Shown: piece after piece, positions 8,798 to 16,869 of the stretch
Position numbering within the stretch: the stretch's first letter is position 1
Layout of the letters: each line of letters begins with the position of its first letter
Source: Exobacillus caeni
Lineage (GTDB): Bacteria; Bacillota; Bacilli; Bacillales; Guptibacillaceae
Reading direction: 5' to 3'
DNA: 64,000 nucleotides
NCBI RefSeq assembly: GCF_005747095.1
Contig: NZ_SWLG01000007.1
Span: 229,459-293,458, forward strand
The notes under the pieces: generated by a model
Database searches by the model: none
What the model was told of the DNA's origin: nothing
What the model saw: the letters and a program-made list of their open reading frames with translations, nothing else
Program-made: the position numbers and the translations under genes

Positions 8798-9577
8798 ATG
8801 AAACGAATCTCATTATTACTGGTAATCATATTCCTGCTTTCTGTCACTGGCTGTGCGGACAAGGACGGCCAGCAGTCAGAGAAGCAACCAAAAGAACATA
8901 CAGATCTTACCGTCTCTGCCGCTGCCAGCTTGCAGGACGCCATGACAGAAATCAAAAAGGATTTCGAACAAGAAAATAAAAACATCACCCTGTCCTTTAA
9001 CTTCGGATCCTCCGGGGCTCTGCAGCAGCAAATTTCACAGGGGGCGCCTGTCGATGTGTTTTTTTCCGCTGCGGAAGACAAGTTTAACAAACTGCAAAAC
9101 GAAGGGCTTATCAGCAAAAAGATTGATCTAGCGAAAAATGAAATTGTCCTGGTCGTGCCGGCAGAAAACTCTTCTATAAACAATTTTCAGGACATCGTGA
9201 ATGCGGATAAACTCTCGATCGGCATCCCGGAATCAGTGCCGGCTGGAAAGTATGCGAAACAAACGCTGGAAACGTTAAATCTGTGGAATATTGTAGAGGA
9301 TAAAATGGTGTATGCCAAAGATGTGCGGCAAGTGTTATCCTATGTAGAAACCGGAAACGTCGAGGCTGGAATCGTATACAGAACCGATGCTGAAATTTCT
9401 TCAAAGGTAAAAGTAGCCGCAACGGCTGATGAAAGCTCCCATACGCCGATCGTGTATCCGCTGGGGATCATTAAAAACACGAAGCACAGTGGACAGGCGC
9501 AGGAGTTTTTCCAATACATGCAAACAAAACCGGCGATCGAGATTCTTAAGAAATACGGATTCGATACCATTAAATAA
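8798..9577 (+). CDS. modA: Molybdate ABC transporter substrate-binding lipoprotein
   Basis: A 259-residue lipoprotein. A signal peptide ends in the lipobox VTGC (Cys about residue 19). The mature part starts with LTVSAAASLQDAMTEI, and carries NFGSSGALQQQISQGAPVDVFFSA, both hallmarks of ModA, which captures molybdate or tungstate for ModBC. No modB or modC gene lies next to it: a terminator follows and the next gene is on the other strand. The permease must be elsewhere or absent. RBS AGAGGAG. Confidence 0.88.
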   Translation: MKRISLLLVIIFLLSVTGCADKDGQQSEKQPKEHTDLTVSAAASLQDAMTEIKKDFEQENKNITLSFNFGSSGALQQQISQGAPVDVFFSAAEDKFNKLQNEGLISKKIDLAKNEIVLVVPAENSSINNFQDIVNADKLSIGIPESVPAGKYAKQTLETLNLWNIVEDKMVYAKDVRQVLSYVETGNVEAGIVYRTDAEISSKVKVAATADESSHTPIVYPLGIIKNTKHSGQAQEFFQYMQTKPAIEILKKYGFDTIK

Positions 9578-9602
9578 TGATAGGCCCTTATTAGGCCATA
9601 AC

Positions 9603-9637
9603 AAAAGAGAGCTCACGTAGTACGGGCTCCCTTTTTT
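9603..9637 (+). terminator. Terminator after modA
   Basis: AAAAGAGAGCTC pairs with GGGCTCCCTTTT, partly by G-U pairs, then T6. Confidence 0.6.
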
Positions 9638-9648
9638 CATGCTGCCGT

Positions 9649-10488
9649 TTAAGCTGCTTTTTCAACTTTATAAGGAATATCCCAGTTCTGTTTCCGGAAC
9701 GTTTTCACATAATAAACCACCATTCCAACCAGGAAAGGAAGACCGGCGATCATTGCGATAAAAGTTCCCTGTTGCAACTCGCTGAGTGATGCTACTGCAC
9801 CAGGATCACCAGGAAGAAACATGAATATCCCCGCAATAAGATTGTTAAGACTGTGGCAGGCAATCGATACCCAGAGATTTTTTGTTTCGATATAAAAAAT
9901 AGCCAGTAAAATGCCGCCCATAAACTGCCCGACAAATCCTTCATTCATATGTAAAGCCGCAAAAATCAAGGATGATATCACAACGGAAGTTTTTAAAGAC
10001 AGTTTTGCTGAGAGTTTATGCAAAAGGATTCCCCTGAATAAAATTTCTTCCACGAATGGTGCGATGAGCACGATAGTAACGAGCTCGATAATGATACCTT
10101 CAAATGTTTCTGGTGTCTCTTCAACAGCGTTAAATGTATCGAGAACCCAGTCAGGGAACACTAACGATACGAAGTAAAACAATGTAAATATTGCCCAGAT
10201 CGAAACCAGAACTTGCATTAAGGTCAAACCAGCATATTTTTTCCAGGATACCGGTCCACTGCTTCTTCCGATCAACTCCGATAATCCGATATCCGCTTTC
10301 TTTAACGAATAGACGATCCATAGAAAATTAATCAGGTAAAAATAAATTGAAAAAGCAGTACTGCTAACCTCTTCATGCCGGAATCCTGCCAAATCCAGTC
10401 CGATGTCCGCGATCGCAAACAAGATAAACCCGGCTACCATCCATAAAATCAACTTCCAAAACTTAATCTTCCTAAAAGGATTCTCCAA
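9649..10488 (-). CDS. CPBP-family intramembrane metalloprotease (Abi/CAAX-like)
   Basis: A 279-residue multi-pass membrane protein with the family motifs in order: EEILFRG (glutamates and arginine, about residues 148-154), then AALHMNEG, then ACHSLNN. These residues coordinate the catalytic metal in CPBP/Rce1-like proteases. About eight membrane segments. Roles in Bacillus are poorly known (peptide maturation, bacteriocin immunity). No neighbouring bacteriocin genes are visible. A tail of basic residues follows the last helix. Confidence 0.85.
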   Translation of the reverse strand: MENPFRKIKFWKLILWMVAGFILFAIADIGLDLAGFRHEEVSSTAFSIYFYLINFLWIVYSLKKADIGLSELIGRSSGPVSWKKYAGLTLMQVLVSIWAIFTLFYFVSLVFPDWVLDTFNAVEETPETFEGIIIELVTIVLIAPFVEEILFRGILLHKLSAKLSLKTSVVISSLIFAALHMNEGFVGQFMGGILLAIFYIETKNLWVSIACHSLNNLIAGIFMFLPGDPGAVASLSELQQGTFIAMIAGLPFLVGMVVYYVKTFRKQNWDIPYKVEKAA

Positions 10489-10631
10489 TGCTCATATCTT
10501 CCTTCCTCCACTCTACTTCCATTTAATGGTACCACACTTTCGATATAGGACATGGTTGTTTTCGTAAATTTCTTACAAATGCGAGAGAATCTGGTAAACT
10601 ATTTTTATAGAAAAGAGCAGGGGCAAAGGGA

Positions 10632-11111
10632 ATGGAACTGATACCGATCAACGATAAAATCAAAGACCAGGTTGAGCAGTTTTTCATCACTCACTGGGGC
10701 AGTTCAGAGATGGTTATTTCAAGCGGGATTTATCAATGTGACCTTTTAGAAGGATTCGCCGTATTGAACGAAGAGGGCAAAATCATCGGATTGGTGACTT
10801 ACATTTTTAAAAACAGAGAATGCGAAATCATCTCTCTTGATAGCATCCTGGAAAACAAAGGAGTCGGAACAAGCCTTGTAAAGGCTGTTGAAAAAATGGC
10901 TTTGGAAGCAGATTGCACACGGATCAAACTAATCACCACGAATGATAACATCCATGCGTTGCACTTTTATCAAAAAAGGGGCTATGTCCTATCTGCACTG
11001 TACCGAAACGCTGTAGAGAAAGCACGCGAACAAAAACCCGAAATCCCGCTTATCGCTCAAAACGGAATTCCGATCAGAGATGAACTTGAGCTGGAGAAAA
11101 GGTTTATTTAA
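10632..11111 (+). CDS. GNAT-family N-acetyltransferase
   Basis: A 159-residue GNAT domain. The acetyl-CoA loop is NKGVGTSLVKAVE (about residues 75-87), and the final strand reads HALHFYQKRGYVLSAL, both typical. RBS AGGGGCAAAGGG upstream of ATG. It is monocistronic, and the substrate cannot be predicted. Confidence 0.82.
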   Translation: MELIPINDKIKDQVEQFFITHWGSSEMVISSGIYQCDLLEGFAVLNEEGKIIGLVTYIFKNRECEIISLDSILENKGVGTSLVKAVEKMALEADCTRIKLITTNDNIHALHFYQKRGYVLSALYRNAVEKAREQKPEIPLIAQNGIPIRDELELEKRFI

Positions 11112-11139
11112 TACCTTCTTTTCTTTAAAAATTTCCCTT

Positions 11140-11901
11140 CTATTCTTTGAGGGCATCTTTAACAGAATTTTTAATCGCCACTTTGTTTTCAAACTGTATT
11201 CCGGACCTCATAATTATGGGAGCAATTCTGGCATTGATCCCTGTCACGATCGCCCTGCAGCCTATTAACCTGATGGCATCCACTATTTTCATTAAAAAAG
11301 TAACTAGCGAAGTTTCTACCTTTTTCATATAAGACAAATCGATGATTAATAAACTTAAATTTAGCCGGTCAGCTTCTACGAGGACTTTGTTCAGGTACTT
11401 CCGGGTCTGGCTTGTTTCGATTTCCCCCATCAAAGGAAGCAATGCTGTTGTTTCAGTCAAAACAATGATCGGAACTTCCGGGTCTGCTTTTTCTTCAACA
11501 TTTTCACGCTTCCGTTCAACAAAAGCTGTTACGAAATGTAAGATATACGTATCCAGTAAAAAATGGACTTCTCTTTGTGAAGCCTCTTTGTTCATATCAC
11601 TCATTCGCTCCAGATAACTTTTTCTAAATTGGGATAAGAACCGCAACTCCATCAGCGGAGATAAAGCCGTCTCTGCCCATGAATTCCCGACATCCTTTGC
11701 CAGTTGGCTAAGACGTTCACTGTCTTTGCTCATTATGCACTTGATTAATTCTTCAAGTCTATCTACGAAAAGATCTTTGCTTATATGAGAATAACCGCCA
11801 CTGTTAAAGTAGTCACCAGAAGACTTAAATATCGCCTCTTTCAAAAAGATTGTTTCTTCTTCATTGAAAAGTGGATTTGCCCGCTCAATGGTTTTTCCCA
11901 T
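11140..11901 (-). CDS. RsbR-like STAS-domain stress regulator
   Basis: A 253-residue protein. Residues 1-130 are helical like the sensor domain of RsbR proteins. Residues about 143-250 form a STAS domain with the RsbR layout: VPIIVLTETTALLPLMGEI, LLIIDLSYMKKVETSLV and IVTGINARIAPIIM. The threonine in VTGI corresponds to a phosphorylated position in RsbR proteins. Such proteins form stressosomes with RsbS and RsbT upstream of SigB. No rsbS/T is adjacent, so it resembles the scattered RsbR paralogues of Bacillus. RBS GGAGGGG. Confidence 0.78.
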   Translation of the reverse strand: MGKTIERANPLFNEEETIFLKEAIFKSSGDYFNSGGYSHISKDLFVDRLEELIKCIMSKDSERLSQLAKDVGNSWAETALSPLMELRFLSQFRKSYLERMSDMNKEASQREVHFLLDTYILHFVTAFVERKRENVEEKADPEVPIIVLTETTALLPLMGEIETSQTRKYLNKVLVEADRLNLSLLIIDLSYMKKVETSLVTFLMKIVDAIRLIGCRAIVTGINARIAPIIMRSGIQFENKVAIKNSVKDALKE

Positions 11902-11948
11902 CCATTCCCCTCCGCTCTGTTAATTGGTCAATGGCACATCCTTGCATC

Positions 11949-12500
11949 TCACTTCCCCTGAAAGTTATCGTCAGTTGTACTTACTTCTGTTGCAGCAGTA
12001 GCTACGCCTATCAATTCAAGCCGGTCGTTAAAAAGAGGATGACAGTATACGACATATGAACGAGAACCAGTATCTGTAGGAAATGGTATTGTTCTTCTCA
12101 ATGGCGTTTGTTGATCGATCACATCTTGTTTTAATCGCTGGAGTGCCAGCGTGCCAGCGTTCCTGTTAAGTTCGTCATCACGGTATCCAATAGGGTCATC
12201 TGCTCCAAAGTTGGGCGGGTTAAAAATCCATGTGTACCTTAAGTCCATATCGCAATGGGCAAAAACCATCGGTGCATGGCCAAGTGCGGAAGTAAACGGA
12301 TTAGATTCCAAATTAAAAACAGAGTGGTGAAAGCCAATGAGATCGGCTAATTTCTTAGCGACTTCAACACCCGGGTTCCGTTCCCCGCTTTCGATAAGCG
12401 CATAATATCCCCGGTCAATAAAAACCTTTAAGGCAACCTCTTGTTGCGTTAGCTTCTTATGTTTCCTTAACCTGGTGAGCCAATGTCTTTTTTTACTCAT
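11949..12500 (-). CDS. XRE-family regulator with MmyB-like ligand domain
   Basis: A 183-residue protein. The N-terminal helix-turn-helix reads LRKHKKLTQQEVALKVFIDRG and is followed by a C-terminal PAS-like domain (about residues 70-178) of the MmyB-type ligand-binding fold (YTWIFNPPNFGADDPIGYRD and later RTIPFPTDTGSRSYVVYCHP). Such proteins are repressors or activators controlled by a small ligand. RBS AAGGGG before ATG. Target unknown. Confidence 0.7.
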   Translation of the reverse strand: MSKKRHWLTRLRKHKKLTQQEVALKVFIDRGYYALIESGERNPGVEVAKKLADLIGFHHSVFNLESNPFTSALGHAPMVFAHCDMDLRYTWIFNPPNFGADDPIGYRDDELNRNAGTLALQRLKQDVIDQQTPLRRTIPFPTDTGSRSYVVYCHPLFNDRLELIGVATAATEVSTTDDNFQGK

Positions 12501-12654
12501 TTTACGAACCCCTTAATCTTGTTATTCTAAGCTGAAAGGTTATTACCTTGTTTCTTAATAGACACATTCTTAGCCGAATTCAAGTCTACTCTTCCATTTT
12601 ACTACAGCCCATATGAGCCAATCCTTACTACTATTATGGAATCATATTTCTTAA

Positions 12655-12682
12655 AATAAAAAAAGGCATTAACAAAAATGCC
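12655..12682 (-). terminator. Terminator of the SOS-box transcript
   Basis: GGCATT...AATGCC hairpin followed on the minus strand by a long T run. Confidence 0.7.
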
Positions 12683-12699
12683 CGGCATATACCGAAAAA

Positions 12700-12795
12700 T
12701 CAATATTTCTCTTTATGAACAACTACTTTGTTCTGGTGACAGAGCCGAAACATTTTGCTGCCAGTCTTGTTAATAGCCGCACGGGTTTCTTGCAA
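12700..12795 (-). CDS. Possible 31-residue peptide in the LexA-controlled transcript
   Basis: TTG start at 12795 with no clear Shine-Dalgarno (or an internal ATG at 12753). The product is basic (TGSKMFRLCHQNKVVVHKEK near its end). It lies between a consensus promoter carrying a LexA box (12878-12906) and a terminator (12655-12682). No family recognised. The transcript may equally be non-coding. Confidence 0.35.
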   Translation of the reverse strand: MQETRAAINKTGSKMFRLCHQNKVVVHKEKY

Positions 12796-12813
12796 TGTTA
12801 AATAAAAGACCCC

Positions 12814-12844
12814 AAAAAAAGAAGCACCTCTAAAAAAGAGATGC
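12814..12844 (-). terminator. Early hairpin with T run (possible attenuator)
   Basis: On the minus strand GCATCTCT pairs with AGAGGTGC, then TTCTTTTTTT, only about 30-60 nt after the predicted transcription start. Confidence 0.5.
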
Positions 12845-12877
12845 CGCAAGGGGGTTGGTGCAAATAACTTAATTCCA

Positions 12878-12906
12878 ATATTAGAACAAACGTTCCCTAA
12901 TGTCAA
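12878..12906 (-). promoter_or_regulatory. SigA promoter overlapped by a LexA (SOS) box
   Basis: Minus strand: TTGACA (12906-12901), 17-nt spacer, TAATAT (12883-12878). The spacer contains the palindrome GAACGTTTGTTC (12895-12884), which matches the Bacillus LexA/DinR pattern GAAC-N4-GTTC exactly. A LexA site between -35 and -10 would block RNA polymerase until DNA damage. Confidence 0.65.
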
Positions 12907-12951
12907 TCCATTTTCAAATCTTTTTTACTATATTTTTCGATAACTATAAAT

Positions 12952-13266
12952 TTAACCAGTAATTTTCAGACCGACCGCAGCGATCACAATACAGGAAATT
13001 AGCACAATCCGCTTGATATCTCTGTTCTCATTGAAAAAAGCCATTCCAACCAGGACACTACCCGCCGTGCCGATCCCTGTCCATACTGCATAAGCAGATC
13101 CAACAGGAAGTGTCTTCATGGCGATTGAAAGCATATAGAAACTGGCACACCCAAATAAAAAAGCCGAAAACATTGGTTTGATCTTTTTAAATCCTTCTGC
13201 CATTTTCAAGCTGATGACTCCGCCAACTTCCGCAAAACCGGCAAAAACTAAAACGATCCATGCCAT
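12952..13266 (-). CDS. SMR-family small multidrug efflux subunit B
   Basis: A 104-residue protein with four membrane helices and the SMR start MAWIVLVFAGFAEV (essential glutamate in helix 1), then PVGSAYAVWTGIG and the ending VLISCIVIAAVGLKITG. The ATG at 13266 (GGAAAGG, 8-nt spacing) is the usual SMR start. It follows a paired SMR gene after 14 nt; two-gene SMR pumps such as YkkCD or EbrAB work as heterodimers that export cationic drugs or guanidinium-type compounds by proton exchange. No guanidine riboswitch precedes this operon. Confidence 0.88.
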   Translation of the reverse strand: MAWIVLVFAGFAEVGGVISLKMAEGFKKIKPMFSAFLFGCASFYMLSIAMKTLPVGSAYAVWTGIGTAGSVLVGMAFFNENRDIKRIVLISCIVIAAVGLKITG

Positions 13267-13280
13267 TGATATCACCTTTC

Positions 13281-13628
13281 CTATCTGGAAGAATCCGATT
13301 GGGGCTCTTCTTCTTTATCTGTTAGTTTCAAGCCAATTATCGCGCCGATCATCAATAAAATGAAGAAGACCTTAAGAAAGCCTGCCGATTCTCCCATAAA
13401 GATCATCCCTATTACAGCGGTTCCTGCTGCGCCGAGTCCGGTAAAAACTGCATAAGCTGTTCCGATCGGCACTGTTTTTAACGATTTTGAGAAAAGCCAG
13501 AAATTCACGATGATCATCAGGATAGTAAGAATACTAATGAGAGGCCTTGTAAAGCCTTCTGAGTATTTTAAGCCGATCACCCAGACAACCTCCGTTATCC
13601 CCGCTAAAACAAGATAAAGCCAGGCCAT
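13281..13628 (-). CDS. SMR-family small multidrug efflux subunit A
   Basis: A 115-residue, four-helix SMR protein beginning MAWLYLVLAGITEVVWVIGLK with the conserved glutamate in helix 1, and VPIGTAYAVFTGLGAAGT in helix 3. A charged C-terminal tail (DKEEEPQSDSSR) distinguishes it from its partner. The ATG at 13628 follows GGGGGAAGG. It is the middle gene of a TetR-SMR-SMR operon on the minus strand. Confidence 0.88.
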   Translation of the reverse strand: MAWLYLVLAGITEVVWVIGLKYSEGFTRPLISILTILMIIVNFWLFSKSLKTVPIGTAYAVFTGLGAAGTAVIGMIFMGESAGFLKVFFILLMIGAIIGLKLTDKEEEPQSDSSR

Positions 13629-13645
13629 TTTCCTTCCCCCTCTCG

Positions 13646-14239
13646 TTATCGCTTGATGCCTTTCCAAAAGACCTGCCATGAATGCTGTAATCTCCTTTTA
13701 TGTTCAATTTCCGGATAATAAAACACCTGCTCAAAGGTTCCGTCCATTAAACAATAATAAGCATCGAGCACTTCTTCTGTATTTTCTTGAATTATGCCAT
13801 CTTCCTTTAGTTCTTTTAATATCGCAAGAATTGTACCTGTCATTTTTTCTTCAGATGCTAAAAATTTTTCTTTGAGCTTCTCTTTCAACGTCTCATGCGG
13901 AAACAGCATCATCCTTTTCCAGATCAATCCCAATTCTTCATCACGCAGGTAATCGGTGTTTTCTTTTAAAAGGATAAAAAGCTTCTCCTCCGCCTGCCTG
14001 TTAACTAGCTTATTAGCCACTGTCTCAAAGTAAGCGATATAATCTGCCATCACCTTGTCGATGACTGCTAAAAAGATATCTTCCTTATTTTTAAAATGGG
14101 CATAAAGTGAAGGCTTTTTGATTCCGACTCGGCTAGCAATTTCCGCTAACGAGGTTCCCTCAAACCCTTTCCTTGCAAACAGTGACAGTGATACAGCTTT
14201 GATCTTATCAGCTGTGTTCTGCGAAGTTTGAACTTCCAC
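13646..14239 (-). CDS. TetR-family repressor of the SMR efflux operon
   Basis: A 197-residue regulator. The N-terminal helix-turn-helix is FEGTSLAEIASRVGIKKPSL followed by YAHFKNKEDIF, the standard TetR signature. The rest is a helical ligand domain. It starts with GTG after GGAAGGTG and ends 17 nt before the first SMR gene, so it probably controls the pump and itself through the palindrome just upstream. The inducer is unknown, likely a cationic compound. Confidence 0.88.
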   Translation of the reverse strand: MEVQTSQNTADKIKAVSLSLFARKGFEGTSLAEIASRVGIKKPSLYAHFKNKEDIFLAVIDKVMADYIAYFETVANKLVNRQAEEKLFILLKENTDYLRDEELGLIWKRMMLFPHETLKEKLKEKFLASEEKMTGTILAILKELKEDGIIQENTEEVLDAYYCLMDGTFEQVFYYPEIEHKRRLQHSWQVFWKGIKR

Positions 14240-14251
14240 AACATCACCTTC

Positions 14252-14265
14252 CTAACGGTCGTTAG
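14252..14265. promoter_or_regulatory. Palindromic operator upstream of the TetR gene
   Basis: CTAACGGTCGTTAG: 6-bp arms CTAACG/CGTTAG with a 2-bp centre, placed immediately upstream of the ribosome site of the TetR gene. A perfect palindrome in this place is the expected autoregulatory site. Confidence 0.6.
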
Positions 14266-14570
14266 TCAACTATAACATAGAACGGGCAAGCCGGAAAAGT
14301 GTATGCTTGGAATAAACCTTCTCACAGTTTTAAGAGTAGATAATATGAGCCGAATTTACTCTGGTTTTGTTCCTTTCCCCGTTGTCATAAAAAGTTATAA
14401 AATAAAAGTGATCGTATGCTTCTATAAACAGACATGTTTTAAAAAAGAATTGATAGGGTATTATACATCTTAATTTGTGTCCCAGAAAAACAGGATTTAG
14501 TATTGAAGATTCTGTTAATTTCTTGATTTTCTGCTTATTTTTTACTAAGATGATAAAAATAGAAAAAAAT
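14266..14570. other. Intergenic region of about 300 bp
   Basis: Between the TetR operator and the DUF2187 gene. AT-rich; no ORF with a ribosome site and no clear hairpin were recognised. Confidence 0.4.
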
Positions 14571-14582
14571 GGGGTGTTCGTG

Positions 14583-14756
14583 TTGACAAAAGCTAAAGTA
14601 AATGACGTAGTAGAGTTTGACGGAATCAAAGGAAAGGTCATTTCAGTTCTGAACAATACGGTGATCGTTGATACTGAAGGGTTCGAAAATTCTTTCCAGC
14701 CTGAGGAACCGAAGCAGGTTCTTGCACATGATGAGTATAAGGTTGTAAATAAATAA
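14583..14756 (+). CDS. DUF2187 (YkvS-like) small protein
   Basis: A 57-residue protein: KAKVNDVVEFDGIKGKVISV followed by NNTVIVD and NSFQPEE. This KOW-like beta-barrel pattern (keep-together motif GIKGKV) matches YkvS/DUF2187 proteins of Bacillus, whose function is unknown. TTG at 14583 with GGGGTG 6 nt upstream is preferred; GTG at 14580 is possible. A strong terminator follows. Confidence 0.72.
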   Translation: MTKAKVNDVVEFDGIKGKVISVLNNTVIVDTEGFENSFQPEEPKQVLAHDEYKVVNK

Positions 14757-14774
14757 TCTACTAAATTATATAAC

Positions 14775-14806
14775 AAGCGGCAGCCAGAATTGGCTGCCGC
14801 TTTATT
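14775..14806 (+). terminator. Terminator
   Basis: AGCGGCAGCC...GGCTGCCGCT hairpin then TTTATT. Confidence 0.8.
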
Positions 14807-15069
14807 GTTGTAGAGAAAGAGCCTTTTTTAGGGAAGAGAAAAGGTGCCCAGCTACAGGGTTATCTTTTAACACCAGGAAAAGTGACTGCATACCCCTCAA
14901 GGAAAAAAGTTCCATAACTTAAGATCTAATCGCGTTGTTCATTTTCCATTTTTGGAATAAAACGGGATTTTTTGCTTATTTTTTGTATTTTAAAATGAAC
15001 TATTTGGCTCAAGGAAAGCTTTGCCCTCCGAAAGAACTTTTGTTAATGAGACTAAAAGGAGGGATTTTT

Positions 15070-16575
15070 TTGAAGTTAAAACACATCTTGAAAAGAGCTT
15101 TTCAAAGTATCACTGTTGCTTCGTTAACTGTTTCCCTGGCACTTCCAGTTTCTGCATCCAGCATGGACCCTGGTGAATTTGCAAAACAAAACGGCGCCTA
15201 CACCCCTGCTGGAAATCCTTCTGTAACCATCGATCATTCTGCAATTGCTGCCAGGAAAAAGCTGAAAGACAAGGATGTTCTTGGGCCTGTCGATCCTGCT
15301 TATACGATGGATGTTTCCTATGATTCTGAAAACCACCATGTCTCAGGAACAATGAACGTGACGTTTAAAAACAATATCATGGATAACCTTGAAAACCTCT
15401 ATTTTAACCTGTGGGGCAATGCCGAAACATTTGCTGAAAACGGCGGCGGTATGGATGTTGCTAACATTAAAGTGAATGGCAAGAAAGCAGAGTATGAAAT
15501 GAATGGCACTTCCCTACATATTAGCGGACTTTCCTTAAAGGAAAATAAGCCTGTGAATGTGGAAATGGATTTTGAAGTGAACCTGCCCGAACAGCAGGAC
15601 AGGTTTGGATGGTACAAGGACACAGTTTCGATGGGAAATTGGTTTCCGATCCTGTCCGTTTATGATGATGAGGGATGGAACGTAGATCCTTATTATCCTT
15701 ACGGGGAAGCCTTCTATTCTGTATCCGGCAGCTATGATGTAACTGTTACGACGGAGAAAGAGCAGGTTATCGCTGCAACCGGAACGGAAATCGGACAGCC
15801 GACGGTCCATGGAGATCTTGCAACCCATCGCTATAAAGCATTTAATGTTCGCGATTTTGCGATGGAAATGAACCCGAACTACCATGTTATTTCTACAAAG
15901 GTAAACAACGTAGATGTAAATGTGTACTATTCAGATGAACATGCAAAATATGCTGATGCACTTCTAGAATCAGGTGCTGAAAGCATTCAGCTTTTCAGCG
16001 AAAAATTTGGCAAGTATCCGTGGCCTGAACTAGACGTTGTAACGATGGAGGGCTGGTTCGGGGGAATGGAATACCCTCAGCTCGTTATGATCAGTTTTTC
16101 AGGAGAGCGCTCCCTTGAATGGACGAAATCGGTTAACGCACATGAGATCGGACATCAGTGGTTCTATGGGATTATCGGAGACAACGAATATGACGAACCG
16201 TGGTTGGATGAATCCTTCGCAAGCTTTGCAGCATCCCTCTATGACGGGGAACTGGATAGCCTTGAAGTACCGCCTGTACCGGATGAGTACTATCATCTTT
16301 CAAGCCCTGTTTCCGATTTTACAGCAAGAGCTTCTGAAGGCGGAATCAATTATTATTACTGGATGATTTACGGATATGGATCGAGCACCTTGAACGATCT
16401 TCGCCAGGAACTTGGAGACAGCGTATTTTATGAAGCGATGAGAAGTTATTTTAAAGAGCAGAAATTCGGAGTTTCTTCTACGGAAGAATTCATCAGTGCC
16501 ATGGAACGGTCGTCCGGCATGGACTTAAGCGAATTTTTCAACAGTCACCGTGTGTTCGTATCTGACCAGCAGTAA
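15070..16575 (+). CDS. Secreted M1-family aminopeptidase
   Basis: A 501-residue secreted zinc peptidase. The TTG at 15070 follows AAAAGGAGGG and gives a classical signal peptide ending in LPVSASS (about residue 33); upstream in-frame codons would bury it. The gluzincin motifs are GGMEYPQ, HEIGH (about 358-362) and the third ligand in WLDESF about 18 residues on. The extra C-terminal domain of large M1 enzymes is missing. It is similar in plan to the peptidase at 3140-4561, though the sequences differ widely. Probably degrades extracellular peptides. Confidence 0.86.
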   Translation: MKLKHILKRAFQSITVASLTVSLALPVSASSMDPGEFAKQNGAYTPAGNPSVTIDHSAIAARKKLKDKDVLGPVDPAYTMDVSYDSENHHVSGTMNVTFKNNIMDNLENLYFNLWGNAETFAENGGGMDVANIKVNGKKAEYEMNGTSLHISGLSLKENKPVNVEMDFEVNLPEQQDRFGWYKDTVSMGNWFPILSVYDDEGWNVDPYYPYGEAFYSVSGSYDVTVTTEKEQVIAATGTEIGQPTVHGDLATHRYKAFNVRDFAMEMNPNYHVISTKVNNVDVNVYYSDEHAKYADALLESGAESIQLFSEKFGKYPWPELDVVTMEGWFGGMEYPQLVMISFSGERSLEWTKSVNAHEIGHQWFYGIIGDNEYDEPWLDESFASFAASLYDGELDSLEVPPVPDEYYHLSSPVSDFTARASEGGINYYYWMIYGYGSSTLNDLRQELGDSVFYEAMRSYFKEQKFGVSSTEEFISAMERSSGMDLSEFFNSHRVFVSDQQ

Positions 16576-16581
16576 TCCTTT

Positions 16582-16617
16582 CAGCCGCTCTTACCACGGA
16601 GCGGCTGAAAACTTTTT
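16582..16617 (+). terminator. Terminator
   Basis: CAGCCGCTC...GAGCGGCTG hairpin after the peptidase gene, with a T run some bases later. Confidence 0.65.
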
Positions 16618-16869
16618 ATCACAAAATTGCTTTTCTCACTGCCCATTCCTGGTGTGTTCATGGCACACATCCTCTGTTTTGGTACTTTAGCTATAGACTT
16701 TTAAATTTTTACTTGCTACTCTTGGAACAAAGCTTTTTAATAATTTTCAGAAGCATGATTCGAATTTAATAAGCTTTTTCTTGCAATTCGTGTTTTAATA
16801 ACGTGAAAATCTCTCTTTTACGATATAATAGGGCATAGAGTGTTTTTTGTTTAAAGGAGTGTCCCTCTA

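Noticed and set aside
12700..12906. A 68-codon minus-strand ORF starting at 12906
   Set aside because: Its start codon is the -35 TTGACA of the SOS-type promoter, so the first half cannot be in the transcript. Only the 3' part is kept as a weak candidate.
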